Shown here: positions 23,255 through 33,383 of the stretch, piece by piece | How the letters are laid out: every line of letters starts with the position of its first letter | How positions within the stretch are numbered: the first letter of the stretch is position 1 | Assembly (NCBI RefSeq): GCF_005877905.1 | Contig: NZ_SWDV01000028.1 | Coordinates: 59,679-123,678 of the forward strand | Length of the DNA: 64,000 nucleotides | Source of the DNA: Pseudomonas nicosulfuronedens | GTDB lineage: Bacteria > Pseudomonadota > Gammaproteobacteria > Pseudomonadales > Pseudomonadaceae | Direction of reading: 5' to 3' | Translations under genes and position numbers: made by a program | Notes under the pieces: generated by a model | What the model saw: only the letters and a program-made list of their open reading frames with translations | Told to the model about the DNA's origin: nothing | Databases searched by the model: none

Positions 23255-24619
23255 ATGACCAGCCACAGCACACCGCTGCCGGGGAGCAAATCCTTCTGGC
23301 AGCACGACTACGGGCACTACGTGCCCAATCCGGCCCTGACACAGAACCTCAAGGTGGACGTGGCCATCATCGGTGCCGGCTTCACCGGCCTGAACACCGC
23401 CTGGCAGTTCCTCAAGGACAACCCCAGTGCCCGCGTGGCGGTGCTCGAAGCCGATGTCGTCGGCTTCGGCGCCAGTGGCCGCAACGCCGGATTCAGCACA
23501 CGCATGTTCGGCCTGGAGCCGGAGCTGGTGCTGCTGCGCTGGGGCCGGCAGAAGCTGATCGAGGCGCACCAGTACCTGGAAAAGGCCGTCGCCCATACCC
23601 GCAGCCTGATCGAGGACAACGGTCTCGACGCCGATTACCGGCACAACGGCCTGGTCCGCATCAGCTACTCGGCGCAACAGGCCAATCGACTGAAGAAAAC
23701 CTACCAGCTGTTCCAGGACCTGGGCATCGACAGCGGCATGAGTTGGCAGGAACCCGCGCGGGTGCGCCAGGACTTCCACTCCGAGCGCTTCAACAGCGCC
23801 ATCTATGAGGCCGGCACCGGCTACCTCAACCCGTGCAAGCAGGTCCGCGCGCTCAAGGGCCTGGCACAGTCGGCCGGGGCGATGATCTTCGAAATGACGC
23901 CGGTGACCCACATCGAGCGGACGGCGGCCGCGCTCCTGCTCACCACCCCCGCCGGCAAGGTCAGCGCCGACAAGCTCGTGGTGGCGACCAATGCCTATTC
24001 GCGGCAAGTCCCCGATACCCGCAGGTTACAGACCCGGCAGTTCCCGCTCTGGACTTATCAGGTCGTCACCGAGCGCCTGAGCGAACCGCAGTGGGAGAGC
24101 ATCGGCTGGAGAGAACGCCAGTCCTTCGGCGACAACCGCCAGATGCTGCATTACTTCCGCCCCACGGTGGACGGGCGCATCGTCATGGGCGGCGGCGATG
24201 CCATCGTCTATCGCCAAGCGCCAACGGACGAGCAACCCTCGCCGATGAGCTGGGAGCACTGTGAGGCGCACCTGAAGTGGATCTACCCACAGCTCAGGGA
24301 CGTGCGCATCGACTACCGCTGGGGAGGGCCGGTTTCAGTGAACGCCGACATGGTTCCCGAGATCGGTTTCGTCGGCGACGAGCGCATCATCTATTCCGGC
24401 GGCTGCTTCGGCCACGGCGTGGCGCTGACGCACCTCAACGGGCGGACCATCGCCGACCTGCTCAACGGCCGCAAGACCGAGCTGACCGACTTCTGGATCG
24501 TCAACCGCCAGTCCATCGGCATGACCAGCGATACCCTCTCCTACCTGGCTGGCCGGACCGCCCGCCAGGCGCTCAAGGCCTGGGACTGGTGGGAGGAGCG
24601 TCACTTGCGGGGCCGCTGA
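23255..24619 (+). CDS. FAD-dependent amine/amino-acid oxidoreductase (DAO/PuuB-like)
   Basis: 454 aa. The FAD Rossmann motif VAIIGAGFTGLNTAW is at about residues 36-50, followed by GFGASGRNAGFS, the DAO-family flavin site seen in gamma-glutamylputrescine oxidases. The C-terminal FAD-binding run IIYSGGCFGHGVALTHLNG is also present. It likely oxidises a secondary or N-substituted amine in the cytoplasm. The start at 23255 (MTSHSTPL) is chosen because the upstream extension is not protein-like. It lies directly downstream of the AraC gene and may be in the same regulon as the periplasmic amine dehydrogenase. Confidence 0.88.
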   Translation: MTSHSTPLPGSKSFWQHDYGHYVPNPALTQNLKVDVAIIGAGFTGLNTAWQFLKDNPSARVAVLEADVVGFGASGRNAGFSTRMFGLEPELVLLRWGRQKLIEAHQYLEKAVAHTRSLIEDNGLDADYRHNGLVRISYSAQQANRLKKTYQLFQDLGIDSGMSWQEPARVRQDFHSERFNSAIYEAGTGYLNPCKQVRALKGLAQSAGAMIFEMTPVTHIERTAAALLLTTPAGKVSADKLVVATNAYSRQVPDTRRLQTRQFPLWTYQVVTERLSEPQWESIGWRERQSFGDNRQMLHYFRPTVDGRIVMGGGDAIVYRQAPTDEQPSPMSWEHCEAHLKWIYPQLRDVRIDYRWGGPVSVNADMVPEIGFVGDERIIYSGGCFGHGVALTHLNGRTIADLLNGRKTELTDFWIVNRQSIGMTSDTLSYLAGRTARQALKAWDWWEERHLRGR

Positions 24620-24627
24620 CGCCCCGG

Positions 24628-24663
24628 CCTGCACTGGCGGTCGATGAGCGCCGCCAGCGCAGG
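24628..24663 (+). terminator. Hairpin after FAD oxidoreductase
   Basis: CCTGC-a-CTGGCGG pairs with CCGCCAG-c-GCAGG around a 10-base loop, 9 bp after the stop. The stem is strong but has no clear T-tract, so factor-independent termination is uncertain. Confidence 0.45.
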
Positions 24664-24751
24664 CGCGCCAGTCCGATTTCAGCGGAGAACGCCCACGGCT
24701 GATGTACCATGCCGCGCCGAAACCTCCGGCGAACCCTTTGTCTGGCTGCCT

Positions 24752-25495
24752 ATGTCCTCCAACGCGCTGTACACCGACCTGTCCTCCTACTACGACCTGA
24801 TGTGCGCCGACATCGACTATCAGGCGCAGAGCCACTGCGTGCGCCGCCTGCACCAGTTGTTCGGCAACCAGGGGCGCCGGCACCTGGACCTCGCCTGCGG
24901 GACCGGTCCGCACGTACGCCACTTCCTCGACTTCGGCTACCGCAGCGCCGGCCTGGACATCAACCAGCCGATGCTGGACATCGCCCGGCAGCGCTGCCCC
25001 GAGGCACATTTCAGCCGGCAGGACATGGCCAGCTTCCGCATCGAAGAGCCGCTGGACCTGATTACCTGCTTCCTCTACTCGATCCACTACAACCCCGGCG
25101 TCGAGCAGTTGCAGGCGTGCCTGGCGAGCGTGCACGACGCACTCGCGGAGGGCGGGGTGTTCTGCTTCAACAGCGTGGACAAGGCGCTGATCGACAACGA
25201 CTCCTTCGTCCGCCATTCGGTGGAGCATGACGGCAGCCAGTTCACCTTCGGCTCGGGCTGGTACTACAGCGGCGCGGGCGAGCGCCAGGCGTTGCGCCTG
25301 AGCATCGAGAAGACCACGGCCGGTGAGACCCAGGCCTGGCAGGATGAACACGCAATGGTCGCGCTGACCTTCGCTGAGCTGCAACACCTGCTGGAGCCGC
25401 TCTTCGAGGTGCAGGTCTTCGAGCACGACTACGAGCGGATCACGCCCTGGGCCGGCAGTTCGGGCAATGCCCTGTTCGTCTGCGTGAAGCGCTGA
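24752..25495 (+). CDS. Class I SAM-dependent methyltransferase
   Basis: 247 aa. SAM-binding motif I is HLDLACGTGPHVRHF (about residues 45-59), with the acidic ribose contact in AGLDINQPML and a post-I motif around FSRQDMASF. No DNA/RNA-specific or O-methyltransferase signature is evident, so the acceptor is unknown. The start at MSSNALYT (24752) is preferred over 24644; neither has a strong RBS. It stands alone between the amine gene block and the XRE regulator. Confidence 0.8.
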   Translation: MSSNALYTDLSSYYDLMCADIDYQAQSHCVRRLHQLFGNQGRRHLDLACGTGPHVRHFLDFGYRSAGLDINQPMLDIARQRCPEAHFSRQDMASFRIEEPLDLITCFLYSIHYNPGVEQLQACLASVHDALAEGGVFCFNSVDKALIDNDSFVRHSVEHDGSQFTFGSGWYYSGAGERQALRLSIEKTTAGETQAWQDEHAMVALTFAELQHLLEPLFEVQVFEHDYERITPWAGSSGNALFVCVKR

Positions 25496-25587
25496 GCTCA
25501 GCACCAAGCGCGGGAGCATCGACCCAAGGCAATGATATTCACGCAATCCGGGCTATGCTGGCGCGGAACCGGACCCGATACCCCGCC

Positions 25588-26169
25588 ATGACATCACCTT
25601 CGCTGCACAATGCCCCGCTCGGCCCCATGCTCAGGCGCTGGCGCCTGCTGCATCGCGTCAAGCAGAGCCACGCGGCCGGAATGTTCGGCGTCAGCCAGTC
25701 CACCATCTCGCGCTGGGAAGCCGGCATGCAGGAAGCCGAGCCGGAACAACGCGCGCAGATCGAAGCGCTGCTCCGGGCGCGCCTGGACAGCGCAGCGGAC
25801 CACGCCCTGGCCCGCCTGGTCGCCAGCAATTCGCAACCCGTCCACCTGGTCTGCGACCTGACCCACCGCCTGCTTGCCTGCTCCGCCGCGCGAGCAGCGG
25901 AGTTCAGCGTGCCGCACACCGAACTGCTGGGTCGCTCGCTCTGGCCGTTCGTGACCGAGGCCATCGCCACCCAGGAAGCGAAGCTGGATGGGCTCGGCTG
26001 GCGCGAAGGCATCGCCGCGCCAGCGCTGGAGTTCGCCACCGGCACCAATGATTCGTTGCTGGTGCCCATTCGCCAGAGCCAGTGCCGCTGGACGCGCCTC
26101 ACGCTGTCCGATGGCTCCACCGCACGCCTGGTCGAAACGCTCCGGGCAGATAGCTTCGCGCATATTTGA
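25588..26169 (+). CDS. XRE-family HTH regulator with PAS-like C-terminal domain
   Basis: 193 aa. N-terminal HTH_3 (LRRWRLLHRVKQSHAAGMFG, then VSQSTISRWEAG). The C-terminal half (VHLVCDLTHRLLACSAARAAEF, LGRSLWPFVTEAI) resembles a PAS sensor fold. The start is placed at ATG 25588 (MTSPSLHN); the ATG at 25555 is also possible. It precedes the HD hydrolase gene by 67 bp on the same strand and may form a small operon with it. Target and ligand unknown. Confidence 0.75.
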   Translation: MTSPSLHNAPLGPMLRRWRLLHRVKQSHAAGMFGVSQSTISRWEAGMQEAEPEQRAQIEALLRARLDSAADHALARLVASNSQPVHLVCDLTHRLLACSAARAAEFSVPHTELLGRSLWPFVTEAIATQEAKLDGLGWREGIAAPALEFATGTNDSLLVPIRQSQCRWTRLTLSDGSTARLVETLRADSFAHI

Positions 26170-26236
26170 TGCGTGGACAGCCGGCGGCCCCGGCGACAGG
26201 ATGATTGCCCAGACGACTCACAAGGGGGCATCACCG

Positions 26237-26803
26237 ATGAGCGAGCAGAACATCCAGGGCAAACTCGCCTTCCTCCGCGAGGCCGAACGACTCAAGAGCG
26301 TGCTGCGCAGCGCCCACACCTCCAGTGGTCGCCGCGAAAGCACCGCCGAGCACAGCTGGCGCCTGGCCCTGCTGGCGATGGTGTTCGCCGAGGACCTGGG
26401 CGAGATCGACCTCGGCAAGGTGCTGCAGTTGTGCATCATCCACGACCTGGGCGAAGCACTGGGCGGCGACGTACCCGCAGTCGACGTGCTGGCCCACGGC
26501 AGCAAGGGCGACAGCGAACGGCAGGACCTGCTGCACATGACCTCCACGCTGGCGCCGCCGCTGCGTGCGCAGCTCATGGCCCTGTACGACGAGTACGATG
26601 CCGCTGCGACCGCCGAAGCTCAGGCAGTCAAGGCACTCGACAAGCTGGAAACCATCCTGCAACACACCCAGGGGCTGAACCCGCCGGACTTCGACTACGC
26701 CTTCAATCTCGGCTACGGCCGCCGCTATACCGACGCCACGCCCTTCCTCGCCTCACTGCGCGAAGTGCTCGACGAAGAAACACGCAAGCGCGCCGCCCGC
26801 TAG
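26237..26803 (+). CDS. HD-domain phosphohydrolase, YfbR/nucleotidase-like
   Basis: 188 aa. HD motif residues: His in STAEHSWRLALLA, His-Asp in CIIHDLGEALGGD, and the distal Asp in KALDKLETILQHT. This arrangement and length match the HD_3/5'-deoxynucleotidase YfbR family, metal-dependent nucleotide monophosphatases. A good RBS (AAGGGGG) supports the start at 26237. It likely works in nucleotide salvage or pool cleaning. Confidence 0.85.
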   Translation: MSEQNIQGKLAFLREAERLKSVLRSAHTSSGRRESTAEHSWRLALLAMVFAEDLGEIDLGKVLQLCIIHDLGEALGGDVPAVDVLAHGSKGDSERQDLLHMTSTLAPPLRAQLMALYDEYDAAATAEAQAVKALDKLETILQHTQGLNPPDFDYAFNLGYGRRYTDATPFLASLREVLDEETRKRAAR

Positions 26804-26811
26804 CGATTCGA

Positions 26812-27863
26812 TTACCGGATCTTGCCCACCGGGGTGAAATTGCCGGTGAGATTGCCTCCCACCGTGTTCTTCGGCTTGTACTGGGGATCGTGCTTGAGGC
26901 GCTCCTCCACGCTGGGGTCGATGGCTTCCTGGCCGAAAGCGGTGTTGCCGATATCCCGGTAATACGGCGGGGTGAGCTGGCTGTAGGCGCCCCCCAGGAA
27001 CTCCTTGTAGGAATTGGTGATGGAAGGGGTCGTGGTGGGAAGGCTCGGGGTCTTGCCGGTATCCACCGCCAGGCCGCACTCGCTCGCCTTGTTGATCATC
27101 CACACCAGCGCGATGTCCGACAGACTGTTGTTCGCGTAGCCACCACCAACGTTGGCGTGCGCACCGGAAAACCAGACCTGCTCCACGCGCTGGTTGGGCT
27201 TGCTTTTCGGGTCCCAGGGGTGCACTGGTAGTTCTTGCGCCACTCGTCGATGGCCACGGCGTGGAAGGCGTTGTGGACAATCGAGCTGAGTTCGGTGTCG
27301 TGGAATTCGTAGTAGGACTTGTTGAACCAGTCGAACGACTCCAGCGGCACGCCCAGGGCACCCACGGTGTCCCAGATACCCAGCATGTGGATGGTGATCT
27401 CCCGCGAGAAACTGTCGCGAAAGAGCTTGGCGCTATCGGAATCGGCGCCCTCGTTGCGGGTGCGATAGAGGCCGTACGCTTCGTTCGTCAGGTCGATGTG
27501 CTCGGGTTTGAGCAGCCCGGCGTTGCGGATCAGCCCGACCAGGCTGCGAGCCGTGTACGCCCCACGGCTGAATCCGAAGAGGTAGATCTGGTCACCGACC
27601 TCGTAGGTGCTGACCAGCTGCCGATAGCCATCGAGGATCTTCTCCGAGAGCCCCACGCCGAAGGCACCGCCGGCCAGACGGTCGTACCACGCCGTGCCGA
27701 CGCCCTGGTCGTACCACTTGTCCTGCTTCGTACCGTTCTTGTCGGCAGGGAGAATGGCAGCATGCAGCTTCCAGACATTGGTGCTTTTGCTGCCTTTGAT
27801 CTCGGACTTCGCGTCCGGCGTATTCCAGGTCCCGTCAAAGGAAATGATGATTTTCTTGGGCAT
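26812..27863 (-). pseudogene. DUF2235 (Tle1-like alpha/beta-hydrolase) gene with one frameshift
   Basis: Two adjacent minus-strand frames encode one DUF2235 protein of about 350 aa. The first (27863 to about 27220) starts MPKKIIISFDGTWNTPD with a good RBS and carries the nucleophile elbow FGFSRGAYTARS. The second, from about 27225 to 26812, resumes with HPWDPKSKPNQRVEQVWFSG and AHANVGGGY. The break falls at a four-G run at 27217-27220, where loss of one base would explain it. Many members have Asp at the AHANVGG Asn. DUF2235 includes type VI secretion phospholipase effectors (Tle1), but no VgrG, PAAR or immunity gene is adjacent. It is either a true pseudogene or a homopolymer sequencing error. 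Confidence 0.75.
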
Positions 27864-28161
27864 GTCCTGTCTCCAACGTCAGTGGCTCTGACTGCTCGAA
27901 ACGTCCCGGTCCCTGACCCCGCCCCCGGTATCGTCCTCGACAGTGAACTGTAGCCCCAGGCCTGGGCTGCCGACAGAATCGGGAGAACCCTCCAGGAGCA
28001 CGACCTGCTGGCAGATTGCCTTCCCGCAGCACATATGGTTAGGTGCTGTGGCCCTAAGCGACTCCGCCGAGTACGCCAGATGCGGCCTGCAGCGCCAGGC
28101 TCGCACCCGCCACACCTCCGGCACCCGGCGCCCTTTGCTATGCCTTCACTGACGCGAACCC

Positions 28162-29322
<1,161 letters not shown>

Positions 29323-29415
29323 CAGTCCCGAAATCAGACGTGCCCAGCCAAGCCGAACACCATGGAACTCCAGGCTGGGACGATCCGGATGACATCAGCG
29401 TCCCTGTAGAGACGG

Positions 29416-30132
29416 TCAGAAACGCTCGTCGCCCATAGCCGGCAAGGTCAGCTCGCGCACGAACGAGGAAGTGGACAAGCGCAGCAGCGCATCGACCAGG
29501 GTGAGCACATCGTGCACGGGTATCAGCTGCCCTTCCCCGCGCGTGGCAGCCTCGGTCAGCGGCGTGGCGAGCGGATCGTCGGTATTCAGGTTGCCCAGTT
29601 GCAGCACGGTCACTGCCAGGCGCTGGTCGCGGAAGCTCTCGCGCAGTGCATCGGCCATGCCGTTGAGGGCGAACTTGGTGGCGCCGAACGCCACTTCCGG
29701 GCGGCCGCTCTGGCGCAGCGCGGAAGTCGAGCCGGTGAGGATCAGTTGCGGCCGGGCGGAACCGAGCAACCGCGGCACCAGGCGTTTGAGCAGCAGCAAG
29801 GTGGCGGTGATGTTCACGTCGACCAGCGTCCCGATGGAGGCGTCGCTGTCGCCGAGGAACGAGTACTGCTCGCTGAAGGCGTGCTCCTCCCAGATGCCGA
29901 CATTGCAGATCAGCACGTCGAGTTCGGCCGGCGTCTGCGCCTCGATCTGCGCGACCGCTTCCGCCGGCATGGCGAGGTCCGCTTCGATCCACTGCAGGTC
30001 GATGCCCGGCGCCATCGCCAGGGCATCCGGCCGCCGGCGCGACACGCCGATCAGCGAATCCCCCGGCTGAGCAATCCCTTCGAGCAAGGCGCGCCCCAGC
30101 CCCCTGCCCGCTCCCACGATCAGTATGTTCAT
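29416..30132 (-). CDS. Short-chain dehydrogenase/reductase-fold protein, catalytic Tyr replaced by Phe
   Basis: 238 aa. Cofactor motif VGAGRGLGRAL (7-17) and NNAG-like CNVGIWEE are present. Ser is retained (LTGSTSALR), but the YxxxK active site reads FGATK, with F149 in place of the catalytic Tyr and K153 kept. Classical SDR oxidoreductase activity is therefore doubtful; it may bind nucleotide as a regulator or use an altered mechanism. The start at 30132 follows GGGAGAAT. It lies 27 bp downstream of the small membrane-protein gene and shares its MerR-type promoter. Confidence 0.82.
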   Translation of the reverse strand: MNILIVGAGRGLGRALLEGIAQPGDSLIGVSRRRPDALAMAPGIDLQWIEADLAMPAEAVAQIEAQTPAELDVLICNVGIWEEHAFSEQYSFLGDSDASIGTLVDVNITATLLLLKRLVPRLLGSARPQLILTGSTSALRQSGRPEVAFGATKFALNGMADALRESFRDQRLAVTVLQLGNLNTDDPLATPLTEAATRGEGQLIPVHDVLTLVDALLRLSTSSFVRELTLPAMGDERF

Positions 30133-30159
30133 CGGCATTCTCCCTGTCCCCATGGCGCG

Positions 30160-30645
30160 TCAACTCCAGCGAAGGTTGAGGACGAGGAAGTTCAGCAGCA
30201 CCCAGACGACCAGCACCAGGTGCGTCAGTTGCAGAGCCTCCTGGCGAATCCAGTAGCCGAACCACAGCCCGCCCAGCAGCATGGCGAAGAGGAAGGCCAG
30301 TGCCGCGCTCAGGGCAAGGTTCAGCCAGGGCCTGGCGGCTTCGAGTTCACCACCCAGCAACCAGTGGTAGCAGCCCGTCCAGGCCGCAAGCACCGCCAGG
30401 GTCTGCAGCAGGACGACGACGATCATGGCCAGCCGATGCAGCGCCGGTGACGTCAGAGCACGCCGTAGCAGGGGAAAGTCAATCGCGGGGGGCTGGTGCA
30501 GCGGCGCCATCGCCATGGTCGCGCCGACCGCCGCGACCGAGCTGGAAAAGGCGTGCAGGTTGTTGATCAGCGCGATGCTCAGCCAGAGGCTGAAACCCAG
30601 GAAGCAGGTAGCCTGGAAAATCATCAGTGAAGCGTGGGTGTCCAT
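30160..30645 (-). CDS. Small integral membrane protein, DUF2165-like
   Basis: 161 aa with four predicted TM helices (MIFQATCFLGFSLWLSIALI; LAMIVVVLLQTLAVLAAWTG; LNLALSAALAFLFAMLLGGL; LTHLVLVVWVLLNFLVLN). The SIALINNL segment and layout resemble DUF2165, a family without known function. The start at 30645 has AAGGA. First gene of a two-gene unit with the SDR-fold protein, driven by a 19-bp-spacer promoter with a perfect dyad. The family call is moderate. Confidence 0.65.
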   Translation of the reverse strand: MDTHASLMIFQATCFLGFSLWLSIALINNLHAFSSSVAAVGATMAMAPLHQPPAIDFPLLRRALTSPALHRLAMIVVVLLQTLAVLAAWTGCYHWLLGGELEAARPWLNLALSAALAFLFAMLLGGLWFGYWIRQEALQLTHLVLVVWVLLNFLVLNLRWS

Positions 30646-30720
30646 ACCGGGTCCTTGTGCGGTCATGTTCCGAAGGTGCCGGCCCACCGCTGGCGAACAG
30701 CGGCAGGCAGGCCCGGACGG

Positions 30721-30751
30721 ACTCTAGGACCTCAACCTAGGTTGAGGTCAA
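30721..30751 (-). promoter_or_regulatory. MerR/SoxR-type promoter with 22-bp perfect dyad
   Basis: On the minus strand: -35 TTGACC (30751-30746), a 19-bp spacer, -10 TAGAGT (30726-30721). The spacer holds a perfect palindrome at 30728-30749 with half-site GACCTCAACCT. Its inner 18 bp, CCTCAACCTAGGTTGAGG, match 14 of 18 bases of the SoxR operator CCTCAAGTTAACTTGAGG. An overlong 19-bp spacer with a central dyad is the hallmark of MerR-family activation. It drives the DUF2165-like and SDR-fold genes. Confidence 0.8.
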
Positions 30752-30792
30752 CACACCTCAAGAGCGAAACCTGGCATCGGCACGTGCTCGCG

Positions 30793-33291
30793 TCAGAACG
30801 AACCCTGCAGGGTGACCATGAAGTTGCGCGGCTCACCGTAGAAGTTGCCCCAGGAAACGGCACCGACGCTCTGGTAGTACTTCTTGTCGAACAGGTTGTT
30901 GCCGTTGAGCGCGACGGTCCAGTGATCGTCGAGGCGGTAGCCCAGGCGGCCGCTGTAGATGGCGTAGTCGGACTGCACCGACTTCACGTTGCCGCTGCGT
31001 ACGGAGGTGTCGCTCTGCGCCGTCACGCCCGCCCCCACGCTCCAGCGGTCCAGTTCGCCGGCCAACTGGTAGTCGGCCCAGGCACGGAACAGGTGGCGCG
31101 GGAAATAGCGGGTGGTGAAGGTGGGTTCCTGCGGGTTCTCTTCCGCGCTGTTGAGGTATTTGGTCTGGGTATAGGTGTAACCGGCCAGCAATTGCAGGCG
31201 CTCGATGACTTCGCCACTGACTTCCGCCTCGAAGCCCTGGGCGCGGACCTTGCCCACGTCGGTGTAGCAGTAACCATCGGAAGAGCCGAGGCAAGTGGCG
31301 TCGTAGTTGGCTTCGGCGCGGTGTTCCTCGATGGTGCGGAAGAGGTTGAAGGCGGTGTTGACCCGGCCATCCAGCAGCTCGCCCTTGATGCCCAGCTCGT
31401 AGCTGGCGCCGGTCTTGGGTTGCAGCGGGCTGCCGGACTCGTCGGTGTAGGTGCTCTGCGGCTGGAAGATGTCCGCGTAGCTGGTGTAGACGGACCACTC
31501 ATCGTTGAGGTCGTAGATCAGCGCCGCGAACGGCGTGACCTGGCCGTTCTCCTGGCTGCGGTCGTGCTGCCAGTAATCCCAGGCCTGGGTGTAGGAGTCG
31601 CGGCTGTTGCGGTACCAGCTGACGCGCGACCCCAGCACCGCGGTCAATGGCTCGGCCAGCTTCAGGCGAAGGGTGGCGTAGGTGCCGAATTGGCGGGTAT
31701 CCGACTCGGTGGGTTGCGGCCCGCCCCGGTAGGAGTTGGGCGCATAGAAATCATCCGCCGGCTCGGGAATGTGCGAGTTGGGATGGAACGGGTCCTGCGA
31801 GGTACCCAGCAGGCTGGTCATGTTGATCAGCGCGTAGTGATCGTGGGTCTTGGCGCGGCTGGCGTTGGCGCCGACGGTCAGCTCGTGCTGCAGGCCGAAG
31901 GCTTCGAATTTGCCGTCCAGGTAGGCATCGAAGCCGTAGTCGGTCTGGTCGTAGTCGAACAGCCCGGAGTACACCGAGGAAGGCGCCGAGGTCGCACCCG
32001 GTGTAACGCCACCCGACGTCTCGGACAGGGCGTACTTGATGTCCTGGTCGTTGTGGGTCCAGACGCCGGCGAACTTGAAGGCCCAGTCCTCGTTCAACTG
32101 GTGGGACAGGTCGGCGAACAGCGTGGTGCGCTCGCTTTCCCAGTTGTTCCAGGAAGCGCCCAGGCAGGTCGAGCGGCTGAGTTTCAGGTCCTTGCCGTTG
32201 CTGTAGCGCGGCAGGCCATGCCAGCAGGGCGTCGCATCCAGCTTCTCGTAGGCAACGCCCAGGCCCACGGTGGTGTCCGGGGTCACGTCGTAGTCCAGCG
32301 CACCGTAGAGAATCTGGTCATTGCGCTTGCCGACATCGTAGAAATACTGACGATCCTGCAGCGCCACGACAGTCCGCCCGCGCAGCGTGCCGGACTCGTT
32401 GAGCGGGCCACCGGTGTCCACCTGGCCACGGTAGTTGTCCCAGGAGCCCGCGGAGAGCGACAGCTTGGTCTCCGGCACGCTCTGGCCGCGCTTGCGGACG
32501 AAGTTGACGCCACCGGTTGAGCTACCCGAGCCCTTGAGCATGCCCGCTGCGCCCTTGAGCACCTCGACCCGGTCGTAGAACGCCATGTCGCCGGAAAAGC
32601 TGTTGGCCTGCACATACTCGCCGCCCACGTCCAGCGGCACGCCATCGTACTGGTACTGGCCCTGCATCATGAAGCCGCGGGAGTAGAAGTACTTGCCGCC
32701 CATGGGCGACTCGTAGACGGCGATACCCGGTGTCTTCTCCATCGCCTGCTCGATGGTGTTGATGTTCTGGTCGTCCATATAGCGACGGGTCAGCACCGTC
32801 ACCGATTGGGGTGTCTCACGCAGGCTGTGCGCGCCCTTGCCGATGGTGACCGCACGGGCGCTGTAGGCGTTGGTGCCTTCGGTAGTCGGGTCCAGCCGCT
32901 GGCTGGAAACGGTGGTGGAATCCATTTCCAGCACCGCATCCGAAGGTGTCGGCACCAGGCCGTAGCCACCGTTTTCCAGGCGGCGCACCGTGAGGCGGGT
33001 GCCCGAAAGAATACGAGCGAAGCCGTCCTCGATACCGTACTCACCGTTCAGCCCGCCACTACGTTTGCCTTCGGTCAGCCCCGCATTGACCGAGATCGGG
33101 ATGCCGGCGCGCCGGCCGAATTCGCCGAGCACCTGGTCCAGGGGGCCGGCAGGGATAGCGTACCGCTGGGTGCGGGTGGCCGCAGTTTCTGCCTGCACCG
33201 GCATGGCGGGAAGCACGGTGAGCGCGGAACAGGACAGCAGGGCGAGGCCAAGCGACTGGCGCAGGGCGCGGGTGATGGGGTGAAGCGTCAT
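30793..33291 (-). CDS. TonB-dependent siderophore receptor with STN signalling domain
   Basis: 832 aa. Signal peptide, then an N-terminal STN domain (about residues 40-115: YAIPAGPLDQVLGEFGRRAG), the plug domain (RETPQSVTVLTRRYMDDQ) and a 22-strand barrel ending in terminal Phe (VTLQGSF). The STN domain marks receptors that signal through an anti-sigma/ECF-sigma pair, as in FecA/FpvA/FoxA. That pair lies directly upstream on the same strand. The ferric ligand is unknown. A Fur-box-like sequence 93 bp upstream implies iron repression. Confidence 0.92.
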   Translation of the reverse strand: MTLHPITRALRQSLGLALLSCSALTVLPAMPVQAETAATRTQRYAIPAGPLDQVLGEFGRRAGIPISVNAGLTEGKRSGGLNGEYGIEDGFARILSGTRLTVRRLENGGYGLVPTPSDAVLEMDSTTVSSQRLDPTTEGTNAYSARAVTIGKGAHSLRETPQSVTVLTRRYMDDQNINTIEQAMEKTPGIAVYESPMGGKYFYSRGFMMQGQYQYDGVPLDVGGEYVQANSFSGDMAFYDRVEVLKGAAGMLKGSGSSTGGVNFVRKRGQSVPETKLSLSAGSWDNYRGQVDTGGPLNESGTLRGRTVVALQDRQYFYDVGKRNDQILYGALDYDVTPDTTVGLGVAYEKLDATPCWHGLPRYSNGKDLKLSRSTCLGASWNNWESERTTLFADLSHQLNEDWAFKFAGVWTHNDQDIKYALSETSGGVTPGATSAPSSVYSGLFDYDQTDYGFDAYLDGKFEAFGLQHELTVGANASRAKTHDHYALINMTSLLGTSQDPFHPNSHIPEPADDFYAPNSYRGGPQPTESDTRQFGTYATLRLKLAEPLTAVLGSRVSWYRNSRDSYTQAWDYWQHDRSQENGQVTPFAALIYDLNDEWSVYTSYADIFQPQSTYTDESGSPLQPKTGASYELGIKGELLDGRVNTAFNLFRTIEEHRAEANYDATCLGSSDGYCYTDVGKVRAQGFEAEVSGEVIERLQLLAGYTYTQTKYLNSAEENPQEPTFTTRYFPRHLFRAWADYQLAGELDRWSVGAGVTAQSDTSVRSGNVKSVQSDYAIYSGRLGYRLDDHWTVALNGNNLFDKKYYQSVGAVSWGNFYGEPRNFMVTLQGSF

Positions 33292-33334
33292 GGGCAGAGG
33301 GTCCGTTTCTCGTTGTTGGCCCGCAGTAGCGAGC

Positions 33335-33348
33335 AGGGATTTATCCCT
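33335..33348. promoter_or_regulatory. 14-bp dyad in TonB-receptor leader
   Basis: AGGGAT-tt-ATCCCT, perfect 6-bp arms, between the Fur-like box and the receptor start. Role unknown; possible operator or leader hairpin. Confidence 0.3.
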
Positions 33349-33383
33349 AGGCCAAGCGAGAAACGAAAACCTGCCGACTTTTC

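Noticed and set aside
26812..27863. Two separate small genes in place of one DUF2235 gene
   Set aside because: The halves join into one recognisable family sequence, with the break at a homopolymer; the second half has no plausible start or RBS.
29343..29388. CCCAGCC/GGCTGGG repeat between the diguanylate cyclase and SDR-fold genes as a bidirectional terminator
   Set aside because: The loop is over 20 bases and there is no T-run on either side, so the support is too weak.
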